A stretch of DNA of 64,000 nt from Streptomyces sp. MA5143a. GTDB taxonomy: Bacteria; Actinomycetota; Actinomycetes; Streptomycetales; Streptomycetaceae. The DNA lies in NCBI RefSeq assembly GCF_900290235.1, contig NZ_OLMK01000043.1:124001-188000 (forward strand). The letters run 5' to 3'. Below are positions 31,583 to 40,294 of the stretch, one piece after another. A program made the position numbers and the translations under genes. The notes beneath the pieces were generated by a model, which saw only the letters and a program-made list of their open reading frames with translations, did no database searches and was not told the origin of the DNA. Numbering within the stretch: position 1 is the stretch's first letter; every line of letters begins with the position of its first letter.

Positions 31583-32943
31583 TTGTCCAGTGCGTTGTCG
31601 ATGGTCTTGACGGCGTTCTTCCAGGCCTCCGCGGCCGACTTGCCCTGGGCCACGAGGATCACGCCGTTGTCGGTCAGGCCCTGCTGGATGATCTGGTCCT
31701 TCGGGCCGATCGTCTGCACGGGGATGTTCTTGGCGGCCTCGGCGAAGATCGTGCCGATCGGCGCGTCACCGGTCATGTCGTTCTTCGCGTCCTTGACCGC
31801 GGCCGAGTCGTAGGCGGCCGGGGTGCTGGGGAAGCTGCCCTGTACGGCGAAGAGCTTCGCCTGCTGCTCGGGAGCCGTCAACCAGGCGGCCAGCTTCGCG
31901 GCCTCCTCGGCGTTCTTGCCGTTCTTCGGCACGGACAGGAAGGAGCCGCCCCAGTTGCCGGACTTCGGGGCCTGGGCGATGTCCCACTTGCCCGCCGCCT
32001 CGGGCTTCGACTTGCCCTTGATGTAGCCGAGCATCCACGGCGGGCAGGACATCGCGGCGAACTTGCTGTTGGCGATCGTGGTGTCCCAGGCGGGCTGGAA
32101 CTGCGTCTGGTTGCCGACCAGTCCGTCCTTCGCGGCCTTGGCCGTGAGGTCGAAGGCGGTCTTCACGGCCGGGTTCGTCTTGTAGATGACCTCACCGGAG
32201 GAGTCGTAGAACCGGTCCTTCTCGCTGCTGAGGATCGCCTGGAGCAGACCGCCGGGGGAGTCCAGGAACGTGGTGCCCTTGGGCGCCTTCGCCTTGTACT
32301 TGTTGCCGGTCTCGACGAGCTTGTCCCAGCTGCCCGCCCACAGCTTGCCGACCTCCGCGCGGTCGGTGGGCAGTCCGGCCTTCTCGAAGAGGTCCTTGCG
32401 GTAGCAGATGGCCATCGGGCCGACGTCGGTGCCGAGGGCGACGGTCTGGCCGCCGGAGGTGGAGCCCTGCTGCCACTTCCAGGGCAGGTAGTCGTCCTTC
32501 TTGCCGTACTTCGACAGGTCGAGCAGCTTGTCCGACTGGGTGCCGACGATCTCGGCGATGTTGCCGACCTCGACCATCTGGATGTCCTGCAGACCGCTGC
32601 CCGTGGTCAGGTGGTTGAGGAGAGCGGGGTAGTAGTTCTCGTTCCGCTCCACGACGGTCTGCTGGATGTCGATGTCCGGGTGGAGCTTCTCGTACTCCTT
32701 GTACAGGCCGGACTCCTCGAAGCCCGCGGTGCCGAACAGCCCCAGGGTGATCTTGGTCTTGCCGCCGCCACCACTACCCGACGACGTGTCGTCCTCGTCC
32801 TTGCCGTCGTCGGCACAGCCGGCGAGCAGCCCGGCGCCCAGCGCGGCGACGGCCGCGATGACCACCGTCTTGCGCGTAGTGCGGGCGATTCGGGTGCCCC
32901 CGCCCGACCGCAGCCGAGAGTGGGGGAGGGTACGTGCTCGCAT
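31579..32943 (-). CDS. cebE: Cello-oligosaccharide-binding lipoprotein CebE
   Basis: A 454-aa protein from ATG 32943. Long N-terminus followed by a lipoprotein signal with lipobox (GAGLLAGC, Cys about 43) and a Gly/Ser/Asp linker. Family 1 extracellular solute-binding fold: ITLGLFGTAGFEESGLYKEY, NYYPALLNHLTTGSGLQDIQ, CYRKDLFEKAGLPTDR and the repeated Trp/Tyr residues that stack on sugar. CebE is the high-affinity receptor for cellobiose/cellotriose and in plant-pathogenic relatives for virulence signalling. First gene of cebEFG. Confidence 0.93.
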   Translation of the reverse strand: MRARTLPHSRLRSGGGTRIARTTRKTVVIAAVAALGAGLLAGCADDGKDEDDTSSGSGGGGKTKITLGLFGTAGFEESGLYKEYEKLHPDIDIQQTVVERNENYYPALLNHLTTGSGLQDIQMVEVGNIAEIVGTQSDKLLDLSKYGKKDDYLPWKWQQGSTSGGQTVALGTDVGPMAICYRKDLFEKAGLPTDRAEVGKLWAGSWDKLVETGNKYKAKAPKGTTFLDSPGGLLQAILSSEKDRFYDSSGEVIYKTNPAVKTAFDLTAKAAKDGLVGNQTQFQPAWDTTIANSKFAAMSCPPWMLGYIKGKSKPEAAGKWDIAQAPKSGNWGGSFLSVPKNGKNAEEAAKLAAWLTAPEQQAKLFAVQGSFPSTPAAYDSAAVKDAKNDMTGDAPIGTIFAEAAKNIPVQTIGPKDQIIQQGLTDNGVILVAQGKSAAEAWKNAVKTIDNALDK

Positions 32944-33378
32944 TGCGTCCTCCTGATGCCCTGACGTGCCGACCCCCCGGCCAACTGCGTTGTTGGGCCC
33001 GTCTTTTCACTGCTGCGGCTCGGGCGGGGAACGTGCGGGATGTGTAAGTGCCAGGTACTGTGGGAGCGCTCCCACAAGTGATGTGTTGAAGAGTCGTCGG
33101 TTCGTGCGGGGGTGTCAAGGGAGTCGGCGCGGAGAGATGTCTTCGGTTATCGGGCTGTTAACTAACCCGGGTGTCGAGGGCCGAGCATGCCCCGAACCGT
33201 CCGCCGGCGCGACCGGAGGGACTTCAGAGGTCGGCGCGATCGGGGAGACGAACAGGTCGGCGGGGTCCGCGCCGGTCCGGGGGCCGGGTCCCGGCGTCCG
33301 GAAGAGGGGTCGCCGGACGTCGTCCGTGGAGCGGGACTGTTAGATTCCACGCCAGCGCGGTGTGAACGGGAGGCGACC
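32944..33378. promoter_or_regulatory. Divergent cebE/cebR promoter region
   Basis: 435 bp. It holds the perfect CebR box at 33061-33074, a small inverted repeat (CGGGCTGTTAACTAACCCG, 33142-33160) and a TTAGAT -10-like hexamer (33341) before cebR. No gene is supported. Confidence 0.6.
33061..33074. promoter_or_regulatory. Perfect CebR box upstream of cebE
   Basis: TGGGAGCGCTCCCA, identical to the established 14-bp palindrome; 118 bp upstream of cebE. Confidence 0.95.
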
Positions 33379-34437
33379 ATGGTGGCAGGCCACGGAGCAC
33401 GGGGCCGAAGCGGCCGGCGGCCGACCCTGGAAGAGGTCGCCGCACGGGCCGGTGTCGGCCGCGGCACGGTGTCCCGGGTGATCAACGGCTCGCCACGGGT
33501 CAGCGAGGCGACCCGGGCGGCGGTCGAGGCGGCCGTCGCGGAGCTGGGCTACGTCCCGAACACGGCGGCCCGCGCCCTCGCCGCGAACCGCACCGACGCG
33601 ATCGCGATGGTCGTGCCCGAGCCGGAGACCCGCTTCTTCTCCGAGCCGTACTTCTCCGACATCCTCAAGGGCGTGGGCGCCCAGCTCTCCGACACGGAGA
33701 TGCAGCTCCTGCTGATCTTCGCGGGCAGCGACCGGGAGCGCCGGAGGCTGGCCCAGTACCTCGCCGCCCACCGGGTCGACGGGGTCCTGCTGGTCTCCGT
33801 GCACGCCGACGACCCGCTGCCGGACCTGCTGTCGCAGCTGGAGATCCCGGCCGTGATCAGCGGTCCCCGCTCCGAGCACGAGACGCTGCCCTCGGTCGAC
33901 TCCGACAACTACGGCGGTGGCCGCTCGGCGGTGGAGCACCTCATCGAACGCGGCCGTTCCCGGATAGCCACGATCACCGGCCGCCTCGACGTCTACGGCG
34001 CCCAGCGCCGTATCGAGGGCTACCGCGACGCCCTGGAGGACGCGGGGCGCGAGGTGGACGAGCGGCTGATCGTCCCCGGTGACTTCACGGAGGAGGGCGG
34101 CCGCCGGGCGATGTGGGAGCTGCTGGAGCGCTGCCCCGACCTCGACGCGGTCTTCGCCGAGTCCGACGTGATGGCGGCCGGTGCCCGTCAGGTCCTCCGT
34201 GAGGCCGGGCGCCGACTGCCCGACGACGTCGCCATGGTGGGCTATGACGACTCCGCGATCGCCCGCCATATGGACCCGCCCCTCACCAGCGTCCGGCAGC
34301 CGATCGAGGAGATGGGCCGCGCCATGATCGACCTGCTCCTCGACGAGATCGCCGACCGCCGTCCGGCGATCTCGCGGGGTTTGGAACGCCGCCAGGTGGT
34401 CCTGCCCACGGAACTGGTGGCGCGGGCGTCGTCCTGA
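33379..34437 (+). CDS. cebR: LacI-family cellobiose-responsive repressor CebR
   Basis: A 352-aa protein; ATG 33379 has GGGAGG 5 nt upstream. LacI-type HTH near residues 15-40 (PTLEEVAARAGVGRGTVSRV), hinge helix region (YVPNTAARALAANRTD), then the periplasmic-binding-like effector domain (VDGVLLVSVHADDPLPDLL, YGAQRRIEGYRDALEDAG, DDVAMVGYDDSAIARHMDPPLTSVRQP). CebR represses cebEFG-bglC and releases DNA on binding cellobiose or cellotriose (established in S. griseus and S. scabiei). Divergent from cebE, as in other Streptomyces. Confidence 0.95.
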   Translation: MVAGHGARGRSGRRPTLEEVAARAGVGRGTVSRVINGSPRVSEATRAAVEAAVAELGYVPNTAARALAANRTDAIAMVVPEPETRFFSEPYFSDILKGVGAQLSDTEMQLLLIFAGSDRERRRLAQYLAAHRVDGVLLVSVHADDPLPDLLSQLEIPAVISGPRSEHETLPSVDSDNYGGGRSAVEHLIERGRSRIATITGRLDVYGAQRRIEGYRDALEDAGREVDERLIVPGDFTEEGGRRAMWELLERCPDLDAVFAESDVMAAGARQVLREAGRRLPDDVAMVGYDDSAIARHMDPPLTSVRQPIEEMGRAMIDLLLDEIADRRPAISRGLERRQVVLPTELVARASS

Positions 34438-34540
34438 GCGCGGCCGGCCCGGGGCGGTATTCGCGTGTGACGCCGCCCTCGCGCAGCGGCTCGGCCGGCT
34501 GCCGGCCGCAGTCCTGCGGCCGCGGGGTCGTGCCCCCGGG

Positions 34541-35248
34541 TCAGTCGAACGCCTCGGGCACCCACAGCCGGGCCGCCGCGTCACGGGCGACGAGGAAGCC
34601 GGCGATGGCGAGGATCCACCCGGTGGCGCCGGTCGCCCGCTTGGAGATCCAGGCGTTCATGCGTTGCAGCGCGGGTTCGACGGCCGAGCGCAGCAGCACC
34701 CGTCCGGCCAGCAGCACCACGGCGGGCACCACCATGACCAGGCAGTACCCGGCCAGCAGCGTGGTGATCTCGACGGTGTTCAGCCCGGAGGTCGTCAGCA
34801 TGCTGATGGCGCCGAGGTACGGCAGCATCGTCGCCACCTCGGCGAGCCCGGCCAGCAGGGCGAGCCCCACCATCCAGCCGGCGGAGGAACTCGAACTGAC
34901 GCGGTCGCGCCACTTGCCGGTGCTGTTCTTGCCCTTCTTCTCCTGGCGCTTGGGGTCGAAGCGGAAGCTCAGCAGGAACAGGCCGACGCCGACGCCGAGC
35001 TGGATCCACAGCCCGGTCCTGGCGTCCAGGGCCTCACCCGCGACGGAGAACAGGTTGTCGGCGCCGTGGACGATGGCGAGGCCCACACCGAAGTAGAAGA
35101 CGGTGATGGTCACGAGGTAGACCAGCACCTTGCCGACGTTGAAGCGTCCTGGGGCCAGCAGCAGCCACACGGGAATGAACAGGGTGCCCATGCTGGTGCT
35201 GTCGAGCAGGGCCAGACCGGCCAGCGACAGCAGTAACGCGGCGCTCAA
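34541..35248 (-). CDS. GAP-family (LysE/Sap-like) membrane protein with an early TTA codon
   Basis: A 235-aa membrane protein. TTG 35248 is preceded by GAGGAG and overlaps the TetR stop (TTGA). About six hydrophobic segments. It has the GAP/Sap layout: an N-terminal half (SMGTLFIPVWLLLAP, LVYLVTITVFYFGVGLAIVHGA), a charged cytoplasmic loop (FDPKRQEKKGKN), then a C-terminal half (GWMVGLALLAGLAEVATMLPYLG). Sap proteins aid glycolipid transport in mycobacteria. Codon 5 is TTA (35234-35236), so translation should depend on the bldA tRNA and be limited to development. It is coupled to the TetR gene, which likely controls it. Confidence 0.8.
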   Translation of the reverse strand: MSAALLLSLAGLALLDSTSMGTLFIPVWLLLAPGRFNVGKVLVYLVTITVFYFGVGLAIVHGADNLFSVAGEALDARTGLWIQLGVGVGLFLLSFRFDPKRQEKKGKNSTGKWRDRVSSSSSAGWMVGLALLAGLAEVATMLPYLGAISMLTTSGLNTVEITTLLAGYCLVMVVPAVVLLAGRVLLRSAVEPALQRMNAWISKRATGATGWILAIAGFLVARDAAARLWVPEAFD

Positions 35249-35871
35249 AGGGGCTCTCCTCGGTCTTTCCGATCGTCCATCAGTCGGTCCAGGTAGCGGC
35301 TCAGCAACTGCCGTACGTGGTCGGGTCTCAGCAGTTCGGGCTCGACGGCTCGCTGGACGGTCAGACCGTCGGCGAAGGCGATCAGCGCGAAGGCCTCGGC
35401 GCGGGGGTCGAGGCCGGCGGGCAGCCGGCCGAGCCGCTGCGCGAGGGCCAGCGCCTCCGCGCACCGGTCGCGGATCTCCCGTGAGCCGGCGGAGTGCACC
35501 TCCCGCAGCGCGGGGTGGTAGGCGGCCCGCGCGAGGAAGGCCAGCCAGATCCTGGCCTCGGTCCCGCTGCCCTCGTCGGCGCCCGTGAGGACGCCGAGGG
35601 AGGTCAGCAGCCGCTGCTTGACGTCGTGCGGGTCGCACGTCTCCAGCAGGGTCGCGACACGGGTGTTCATCGCCTCGCCGACATACTGCGCGGCGAAGAC
35701 CAGCAATTCGTCCTTGGTCCGGAAGTACGTCTGCACCAGGCCCGTGGTCGCGCCGAGTTCCCGCGCGACGCGCGGGATGCTGGCGGCTTCCAGGCCCTCC
35801 GACTCGACCACTCGCAACAGTGCCTGAGCCACCTGCCGACGTCGTTCCACAGGGTCTGCGTAACGTGGCAC
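35245..35871 (-). CDS. TetR-family transcriptional regulator
   Basis: A 208-aa protein from GTG 35871. The HTH spans residues about 10-55 (RRQVAQALLRVVESEGLEAA, RVARELGATTGLVQTYFRTK). The C-terminal ligand-binding domain is all-helical (ARIWLAFLARAAYHPALREV). It is related to the BetI/TetR_C_6 type. A 26-bp perfect palindrome overlaps its start codon region, so it is probably autoregulated. The next gene, a GAP-family membrane protein, overlaps by 4 bp and is the likely target. Confidence 0.88.
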   Translation of the reverse strand: MPRYADPVERRRQVAQALLRVVESEGLEAASIPRVARELGATTGLVQTYFRTKDELLVFAAQYVGEAMNTRVATLLETCDPHDVKQRLLTSLGVLTGADEGSGTEARIWLAFLARAAYHPALREVHSAGSREIRDRCAEALALAQRLGRLPAGLDPRAEAFALIAFADGLTVQRAVEPELLRPDHVRQLLSRYLDRLMDDRKDRGEPL

Positions 35872-35873
35872 AA

Positions 35874-35899
35874 CGTTAGATTAAGCTCTTAATCTAACG
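35874..35899. promoter_or_regulatory. 26-bp perfect palindromic operator of the TetR gene
   Basis: CGTTAGATTAAG and CTTAATCTAACG are 12-bp arms with a 2-bp centre, ending 3 bp upstream of the GTG at 35871. AT-rich against a very GC-rich background. Confidence 0.85.
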
Positions 35900-36085
35900 A
35901 GGGTCAATGAGGCCCCGGGCCGGCCCCGACGCCTGGACCGTGCCGATTGGTCGGATCAACTCGCTTGCAGCGAGGGCAGGTTGGATGGTGAGTGACGATC
36001 CAGTCCGGATCCGGCCGGGGGTCGATGCTCACGCGGAAAAGACGATCGGCCCGGTCCGCTTCCGCGGGCCGGGCCGATGTATCAG

Positions 36086-36159
36086 GGTGAGTGACGGGAC
36101 TCGAACCCGCGACATCCTGGACCACAACCAGGTGCTCTACCAGCTGAGCTACACCCACC
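36086..36159 (-). tRNA. tRNA-His (anticodon GTG)
   Basis: Acceptor stem GTGGGTG / CACTCAC, D-arm GCTCAGCTGGTAGAGC, anticodon loop TTGTGGT (anticodon GTG), T-arm GGGTTCGAGTCCC. An extra G at -1 (36159) and discriminator C are encoded, both specific for tRNA-His. CCA is not encoded. Confidence 0.95.
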
Positions 36160-36254
36160 ATGACCGGCGGTTCATCCGAAGGTTTCCCCGACCGGCCGAG
36201 AAAAAGTGTACAGGGTCCTGAGGGGTGCCCGCGCACACCTTTCCGCGCGGGGCT

Positions 36255-36279
36255 TCCGGGGCCCGGCTGGGCCCCCGGA
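36255..36279 (-). terminator. Terminator after orn
   Basis: CCGGGGCCC / GGGCCCCCGG with a GGCT loop and one bulge, 7 bp after the orn stop. Confidence 0.6.
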
Positions 36280-36285
36280 GCCGGA

Positions 36286-36888
36286 CTAACCCGCGGGCAG
36301 GACGTGCTTCGCGGCGATCGTGCGGGCGGTGTCGGAGTCGGGGCCGGGCTGCGGGACGAAGATCGCCTCGCGGTAGTAGCGGAGTTCGGCGATGGATTCG
36401 CGGATGTCCGCCAGCGCGCGGTGGTTGCCGTTCTTCTCCGGGCTGTTGAAGTACGCCCTCGGGTACCAGCGCCGGGCCAGTTCCTTGACCGAGGAGACGT
36501 CCACGATCCGGTAGTGGAGGTAGTCCTCCAGCGTCGGCATGTCCCGCAGCAGGAAGCCGCGGTCCGTGCCCACCGAGTTCCCGCACAGCGGTGCCTTGCC
36601 CGGCTCCTTGACGTGTTCGCGGATGTACGCGAGGACCTGCTCCTCGGCGTCCGCCAGGGTCGTGCCACCGGGCAGCGCGTCGAGCAGTCCGGACGCGGTG
36701 TGCATCTGGCGCACCACCTCCGGCATGGTCTCCAGCGCCGAGTCCGGCGGGCGGATGACGATGTCGACACCGTCACCGAGCACGTTCAGCTCGGAGTCGG
36801 TGACGAGGGCGGCCACCTCGATGAGCGCGTCGTCGGACAGCGAGAGGCCGGTCATCTCGCAGTCGATCCACACCATGCGATCGTTCAT
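36286..36888 (-). CDS. orn: Oligoribonuclease Orn
   Basis: A 200-aa protein from ATG 36888 (AAGGTGAG 4-8 nt upstream), the usual length. DEDDh 3'-5' exoribonuclease: Asp/Glu in WIDCEMTGL, Asp in GNSVGTDRGFL, and His/Asp in NHRALADIRESI. It degrades 2-5-nt RNA and linear pGpG from c-di-GMP turnover. In Streptomyces ornA lies beside adpA and is needed for normal growth and development (established). Transcribed in the same direction as adpA, 93 bp downstream of it. Confidence 0.95.
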   Translation of the reverse strand: MNDRMVWIDCEMTGLSLSDDALIEVAALVTDSELNVLGDGVDIVIRPPDSALETMPEVVRQMHTASGLLDALPGGTTLADAEEQVLAYIREHVKEPGKAPLCGNSVGTDRGFLLRDMPTLEDYLHYRIVDVSSVKELARRWYPRAYFNSPEKNGNHRALADIRESIAELRYYREAIFVPQPGPDSDTARTIAAKHVLPAG

Positions 36889-36980
36889 GTGTCTCACCTT
36901 ACGGCCCGTGACAGCCGTACGGCCCGGTCCTGCACCGGGGTGATCCAGTGCGGGACCGGGCCGTCGAGCGCCGCTACGGG

Positions 36981-38210
36981 CTAGTGCGCGCTGCGCTGCC
37001 CCGGCAGCCGGCCGGTGGCGTACAGCTCCGGCTTGCCGCCGCCGTCCGCCGCGAGGGACGCCGACGGCGCCAGGGCGCTCGCCGCGGCCGTACGACGGGC
37101 CTGGAGCGGCACCCCGTGGGCGTGCTCAGGCGACACCGGGGACGGACCGTGGTGGCCGCCCTGGCTGTCATGCTCGACGGGCTTGTCGCCCTGCGGACGA
37201 CGGGCACGGTAGGCCGCCCGGTACGCCGCGGGGGACGAGCCGAGCTGGCGGCGGAAGTGCCCGCGCAGCGCCACCGGCGAACGGAAGCCGCAACGGCCCG
37301 CGACCTCGTCCACCGAGTAGTCCGACGTCTCCAGCAGCCGCTGCGCCTGGAGCACCCGCTGGGTGATCAGCCACTGCAACGGGGCGCTGCCCGTCAGCGA
37401 CCGGAACCGTCGGTCGAACGTCCGGCGGCTCATGTACGCGCGCGCCGCGAGCGTCTCCACGTCGAACTGCTCGTGGAGGTGCTCCAGCGCCCAGGCGACG
37501 ACCTCGGCGAGCGGGTCGGCGCCGATCTCCTCCGGTAAAGACCGGTCGAGATAGCGCTCCTGGCCGCCCGACCGGCGCGGCGGGACCACCAGGCGGCGGG
37601 CGAGCGCGCCGGCCGCCTCGTTGCCGTGATCCGTCCGCACGATGTGCAGACATAGATCGATTCCGGCCGCGGTGCCGGCCGATGTCAGTACGTCCCCGTC
37701 GTCCACGAACAGCTCCCGTGGATCGACGTGGACGGACGGATAGCGCTTGGCCAGCGTCGGCGCGTACATCCAGTGCGTGGTGGCCGGCCTGCCGTCCAGC
37801 AGTCCGGCCGCGGCCAGCACGAACGCACCGGTGCACAGCCCCACGATGCGGGCGCCCTCTTCGTGCGCGCGACGCAGGGCGTCGAGCGCTTCCTCCGGCG
37901 GCGGTGAGGTGATCGAACGCCATGCGGGCACGACCACCGTGCCCGCCCGCGAGATCGCCTCGAGGCCGTTCGGTGCGGTGAGTTCCAGGCCCCCTGTGGT
38001 CCGCAGGGGGCCTTCCTCGCCCGCGCACACCAGTAGGCGGTAGCGCGGTACGCCGGCGTCCTGGCGGTCGATCCCGAACACCGACAGTGGTATGGAACTC
38101 TCGAAGATGGGGCCGCCGCTGAACAGCAGCACCGCGACGATCTCCTTGCGGCGGCGCCCGGAAAGCTTCCGGGCCGCGGCATCCGGCGCGGCGGTGGAGT
38201 CGTGGCTCAT
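36981..38210 (-). CDS. adpA: AdpA, AraC-family master developmental regulator (TTA codon 225)
   Basis: A 409-aa protein from ATG 38210 (MSHDSTAAPD). Residues about 23-200 form a ThiJ/PfpI (GATase1-like) dimerisation domain: VAVLLFSGGPIFESSIPLSVF, ARIVGLCTGAFVLAAAGLL. Residues about 235-335 form two HTH motifs of the AraC type: DVETLAARAYMSRRTFDRRF, DEVAGRCGFRSPVALRGHFRRQ. The C-terminus is disordered and Gly/Ala/His-rich. Leucine codon 225 is TTA (37536-37538), located between the two domains as in other adpA genes; bldA tRNA dependence is established. AdpA controls sporulation and secondary metabolism, binding degenerate TGGCSNGWWY sites. Confidence 0.97.
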   Translation of the reverse strand: MSHDSTAAPDAAARKLSGRRRKEIVAVLLFSGGPIFESSIPLSVFGIDRQDAGVPRYRLLVCAGEEGPLRTTGGLELTAPNGLEAISRAGTVVVPAWRSITSPPPEEALDALRRAHEEGARIVGLCTGAFVLAAAGLLDGRPATTHWMYAPTLAKRYPSVHVDPRELFVDDGDVLTSAGTAAGIDLCLHIVRTDHGNEAAGALARRLVVPPRRSGGQERYLDRSLPEEIGADPLAEVVAWALEHLHEQFDVETLAARAYMSRRTFDRRFRSLTGSAPLQWLITQRVLQAQRLLETSDYSVDEVAGRCGFRSPVALRGHFRRQLGSSPAAYRAAYRARRPQGDKPVEHDSQGGHHGPSPVSPEHAHGVPLQARRTAAASALAPSASLAADGGGKPELYATGRLPGQRSAH

Positions 38211-38588
38211 CCTGCTAAGCCCCCCTCGGTGGTCGCGGCTCCTCGGTTGTGTCGCTCCTGCACGTTTCCCCTCGGTCCTGCACGAGTCCCCCGCCGTAAG
38301 ACAGTCATGATCGAATCTACTGTGTCCCGTGGTGCCGTCGTGACCAGTTCGCCACCCGGCACATTGTCGACATGGCAACTTGGCGTAAAGCATTCGATCA
38401 CGAAGCGTTGCACTCGTGGGCCGTGCAGGGAAGTGCGCCTCGTCCCGGTGGCTGGTCCACGTAGGGTGCGCGCGGCCCCAGGACCCCTTTCAGTGCAGGT
38501 CGAACCGGGCGTGGAGGGGTGTTCGACCCGGGGATGCCCGGTGAGCCGAAGTTGGCTGAAAAGATACGGGGGTGAGTGCGGAAACCGG
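38211..38588. promoter_or_regulatory. Long adpA leader and promoter region
   Basis: 378 bp between adpA (start 38210) and the stop of the upstream same-strand gene (38589). On the minus strand TAGATT (38314-38319) is a candidate -10, giving a leader of about 100 nt. AdpA autoregulation via such regions is established; no single clean operator was identified. A TGTCGACA palindrome lies near 38365. No gene is supported. Confidence 0.45.
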
Positions 38589-39161
38589 TCAGTCGACCGG
38601 CGTACCGGGGCCGGGGTTCCGTCCGCCCCTGTGCGCCCCCGAGTCCGTACGGCCGTGTCGGCCGCGCTGGGGGGAGTGTTCTTCGGCCACGGCGTGTTCG
38701 GTTCGGGCCAGGTGCGGTGAGCGGCTCGGGGGGACCGGGCGAGCCGTATGAGCCGTGTGTGCCGCCCCGGTCGAGCGGTCCCCATGTGTCCCGTGCGTCG
38801 AGTGCGTCGAGTGGGCCGCCTGTGCCAGGTCGGCCGCGTGGGCGGCTCCCCGTTCGGACTGGCGCAGGAGGACGCGGCACGCCCCGGTCACCGCGGCCAG
38901 GCCGAGCGCCGCGCCCGTCGCGCCGGCCAGCGACGTGCCGTACCAGACGAGGACGACCGGCACGAGCACACAGCTGAACGCCGCCCAGCGGACCACGTCC
39001 GTCGCGGTGTCGGAGTGGGCCGGGGAAGGGGCCGCGGCGAGGGGAGGGCCGTCGGCCGGAGGGGGTCCGTCCGCCACGGACGGGCGGGGGGTGTCGGGGA
39101 CGGTGCGCGGGGCGTCGGGGGCGGGGTGGGGCGACTGTCGGGCGGGGCGGGGTGCGGACAC
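38589..39161 (-). CDS. Small membrane protein with His/Thr-rich tail
   Basis: About 190 aa from GTG 39161; the start is uncertain. The N-terminal 70 residues are Pro/Ala-rich and disordered. Two hydrophobic segments lie in the middle (WAAFSCVLVPVVLVWYGT, GAALGLAAVTGACRVLL). The C-terminus is a tandem run of short units around THSTHGTHG and HTAHTAR followed by a basic tail. Such a two-span protein occurs next to adpA in other Streptomyces, but no function is known to me. The overlapping plus-strand open frame is a shadow of this gene and of the leader of the stress protein. Confidence 0.55.
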   Translation of the reverse strand: MSAPRPARQSPHPAPDAPRTVPDTPRPSVADGPPPADGPPLAAAPSPAHSDTATDVVRWAAFSCVLVPVVLVWYGTSLAGATGAALGLAAVTGACRVLLRQSERGAAHAADLAQAAHSTHSTHGTHGDRSTGAAHTAHTARPVPPSRSPHLARTEHAVAEEHSPQRGRHGRTDSGAHRGGRNPGPGTPVD

Positions 39162-39522
39162 GGGCTTGCTCGCTTCTGACTCCCTCGGGTCTGACTTACC
39201 GGGGTTCAACGCGTGTTCGACCCGTCGGTCACTGTCGGCGTTCCCTCGGGTGGACCTCCGGGCGCCGCCCGGTACGCACCCCGGCCTCACGGAGCCCCGG
39301 CCGGGCGGCGGGAACCGGCTGTACGTGGCAGCAACCATTGCGTTACGGGCGGGGGGTCGTGCATGCTCCCTGGAACCCCGCGGAGCCGGTGCGCGGAGGA
39401 GGCGTGCGGCCGTACCCTTGGGGGTATGGGGTTGGGAAGATGATTCCCGGACACAGCTCCGCCGCACACTGACGTCCCATCCACGTCGTCCCACCCACGA
39501 GGATCCAAACGCCGAGACACCC
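39162..39522. other. 361-bp intergenic region
   Basis: Divergent spacer between the membrane protein (minus) and the universal stress protein (plus). No clear operator or small gene. A purine-rich stretch near 39418-39440 precedes the stress gene but lacks good promoter hexamers. Confidence 0.5.
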
Positions 39523-40053
39523 ATGGCCGGTCACGATTTCTTCGACTCCGCGGACCGCAAGCGACGTCCCGTCGCCGATCACACGGCGGCCGACCCCCTC
39601 GCGGCGGAAGAGGCACGCCCCAGCTGCGATCCCGCCTTCAAGCACGGCGTCGTCGTCGGCTTCGACGGTTCGACGTCCAGTGAGCGCGCCCTCGCCTACG
39701 CCATCGGCATGGCCCGCCGCTCCGGCTCGGGCCTGATCATCGTCCACGTCGCCAACCGGCTGCCCACGACCGTGTGGGCCGGCTGCGAGCCGCCGGTCTT
39801 CGTCGACGTACCGGACCACCGCACCGAGGTGCTCGGGCTGGAGCTCGCCTGCGCGGACTATCTCGCCGAGGTGCCGTGGATCCTCGTCGAGCGCGGCGGT
39901 GACATCTGCCACGAACTCGAAGAGGTGGGACGGGAGTACGAGGCCGACGCGATCGTCGTCGGGTCCACGCACGGCCTCGTCGGCCGGATCTTCGGTTCCG
40001 TCGCCGGGCGCCTCGCGAAGCGGGCGCAGCGGCCCGTCATCGTCATCCCCTAG
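39523..40053 (+). CDS. Universal stress protein (UspA-like)
   Basis: A 176-aa protein from ATG 39523. One Usp domain (about 40-175) preceded by a 38-residue charged N-terminus (GHDFFDSADRKRRPVAD). HGVVVGFDGSTSSERAL is the first strand and the ATP loop, AIVVGSTHGLVGRIFGSVAGRLAKRAQRP gives the G-x2-G-x9-G(S/T)-like nucleotide-binding signature in a variant form. Cytoplasmic, probably ATP-binding and stress-related. Stands alone. Confidence 0.88.
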   Translation: MAGHDFFDSADRKRRPVADHTAADPLAAEEARPSCDPAFKHGVVVGFDGSTSSERALAYAIGMARRSGSGLIIVHVANRLPTTVWAGCEPPVFVDVPDHRTEVLGLELACADYLAEVPWILVERGGDICHELEEVGREYEADAIVVGSTHGLVGRIFGSVAGRLAKRAQRPVIVIP

Positions 40054-40294
40054 ACCGCGCCGCCCCTTTGCGGCCCGTTCCGTAGTTCCCCGCCACTCCG
40101 CCCCCTTCCCGCCCCTTCCTGCGCACTCCCTCCGTTCCGCAACTCCCGTCTTCCGCAGGTGGGGTGGGTGGAGGCCGGTGCGGGTCCCTCCTGTGCCGCC
40201 GCGTGAACCTACTGGCGCGTAGAGGTGTTTGTGCCCTTGTGAAGGGCATAACCCGATCGCCGCACCACCGCACACGCACGAAGGGAGCCCCGCC

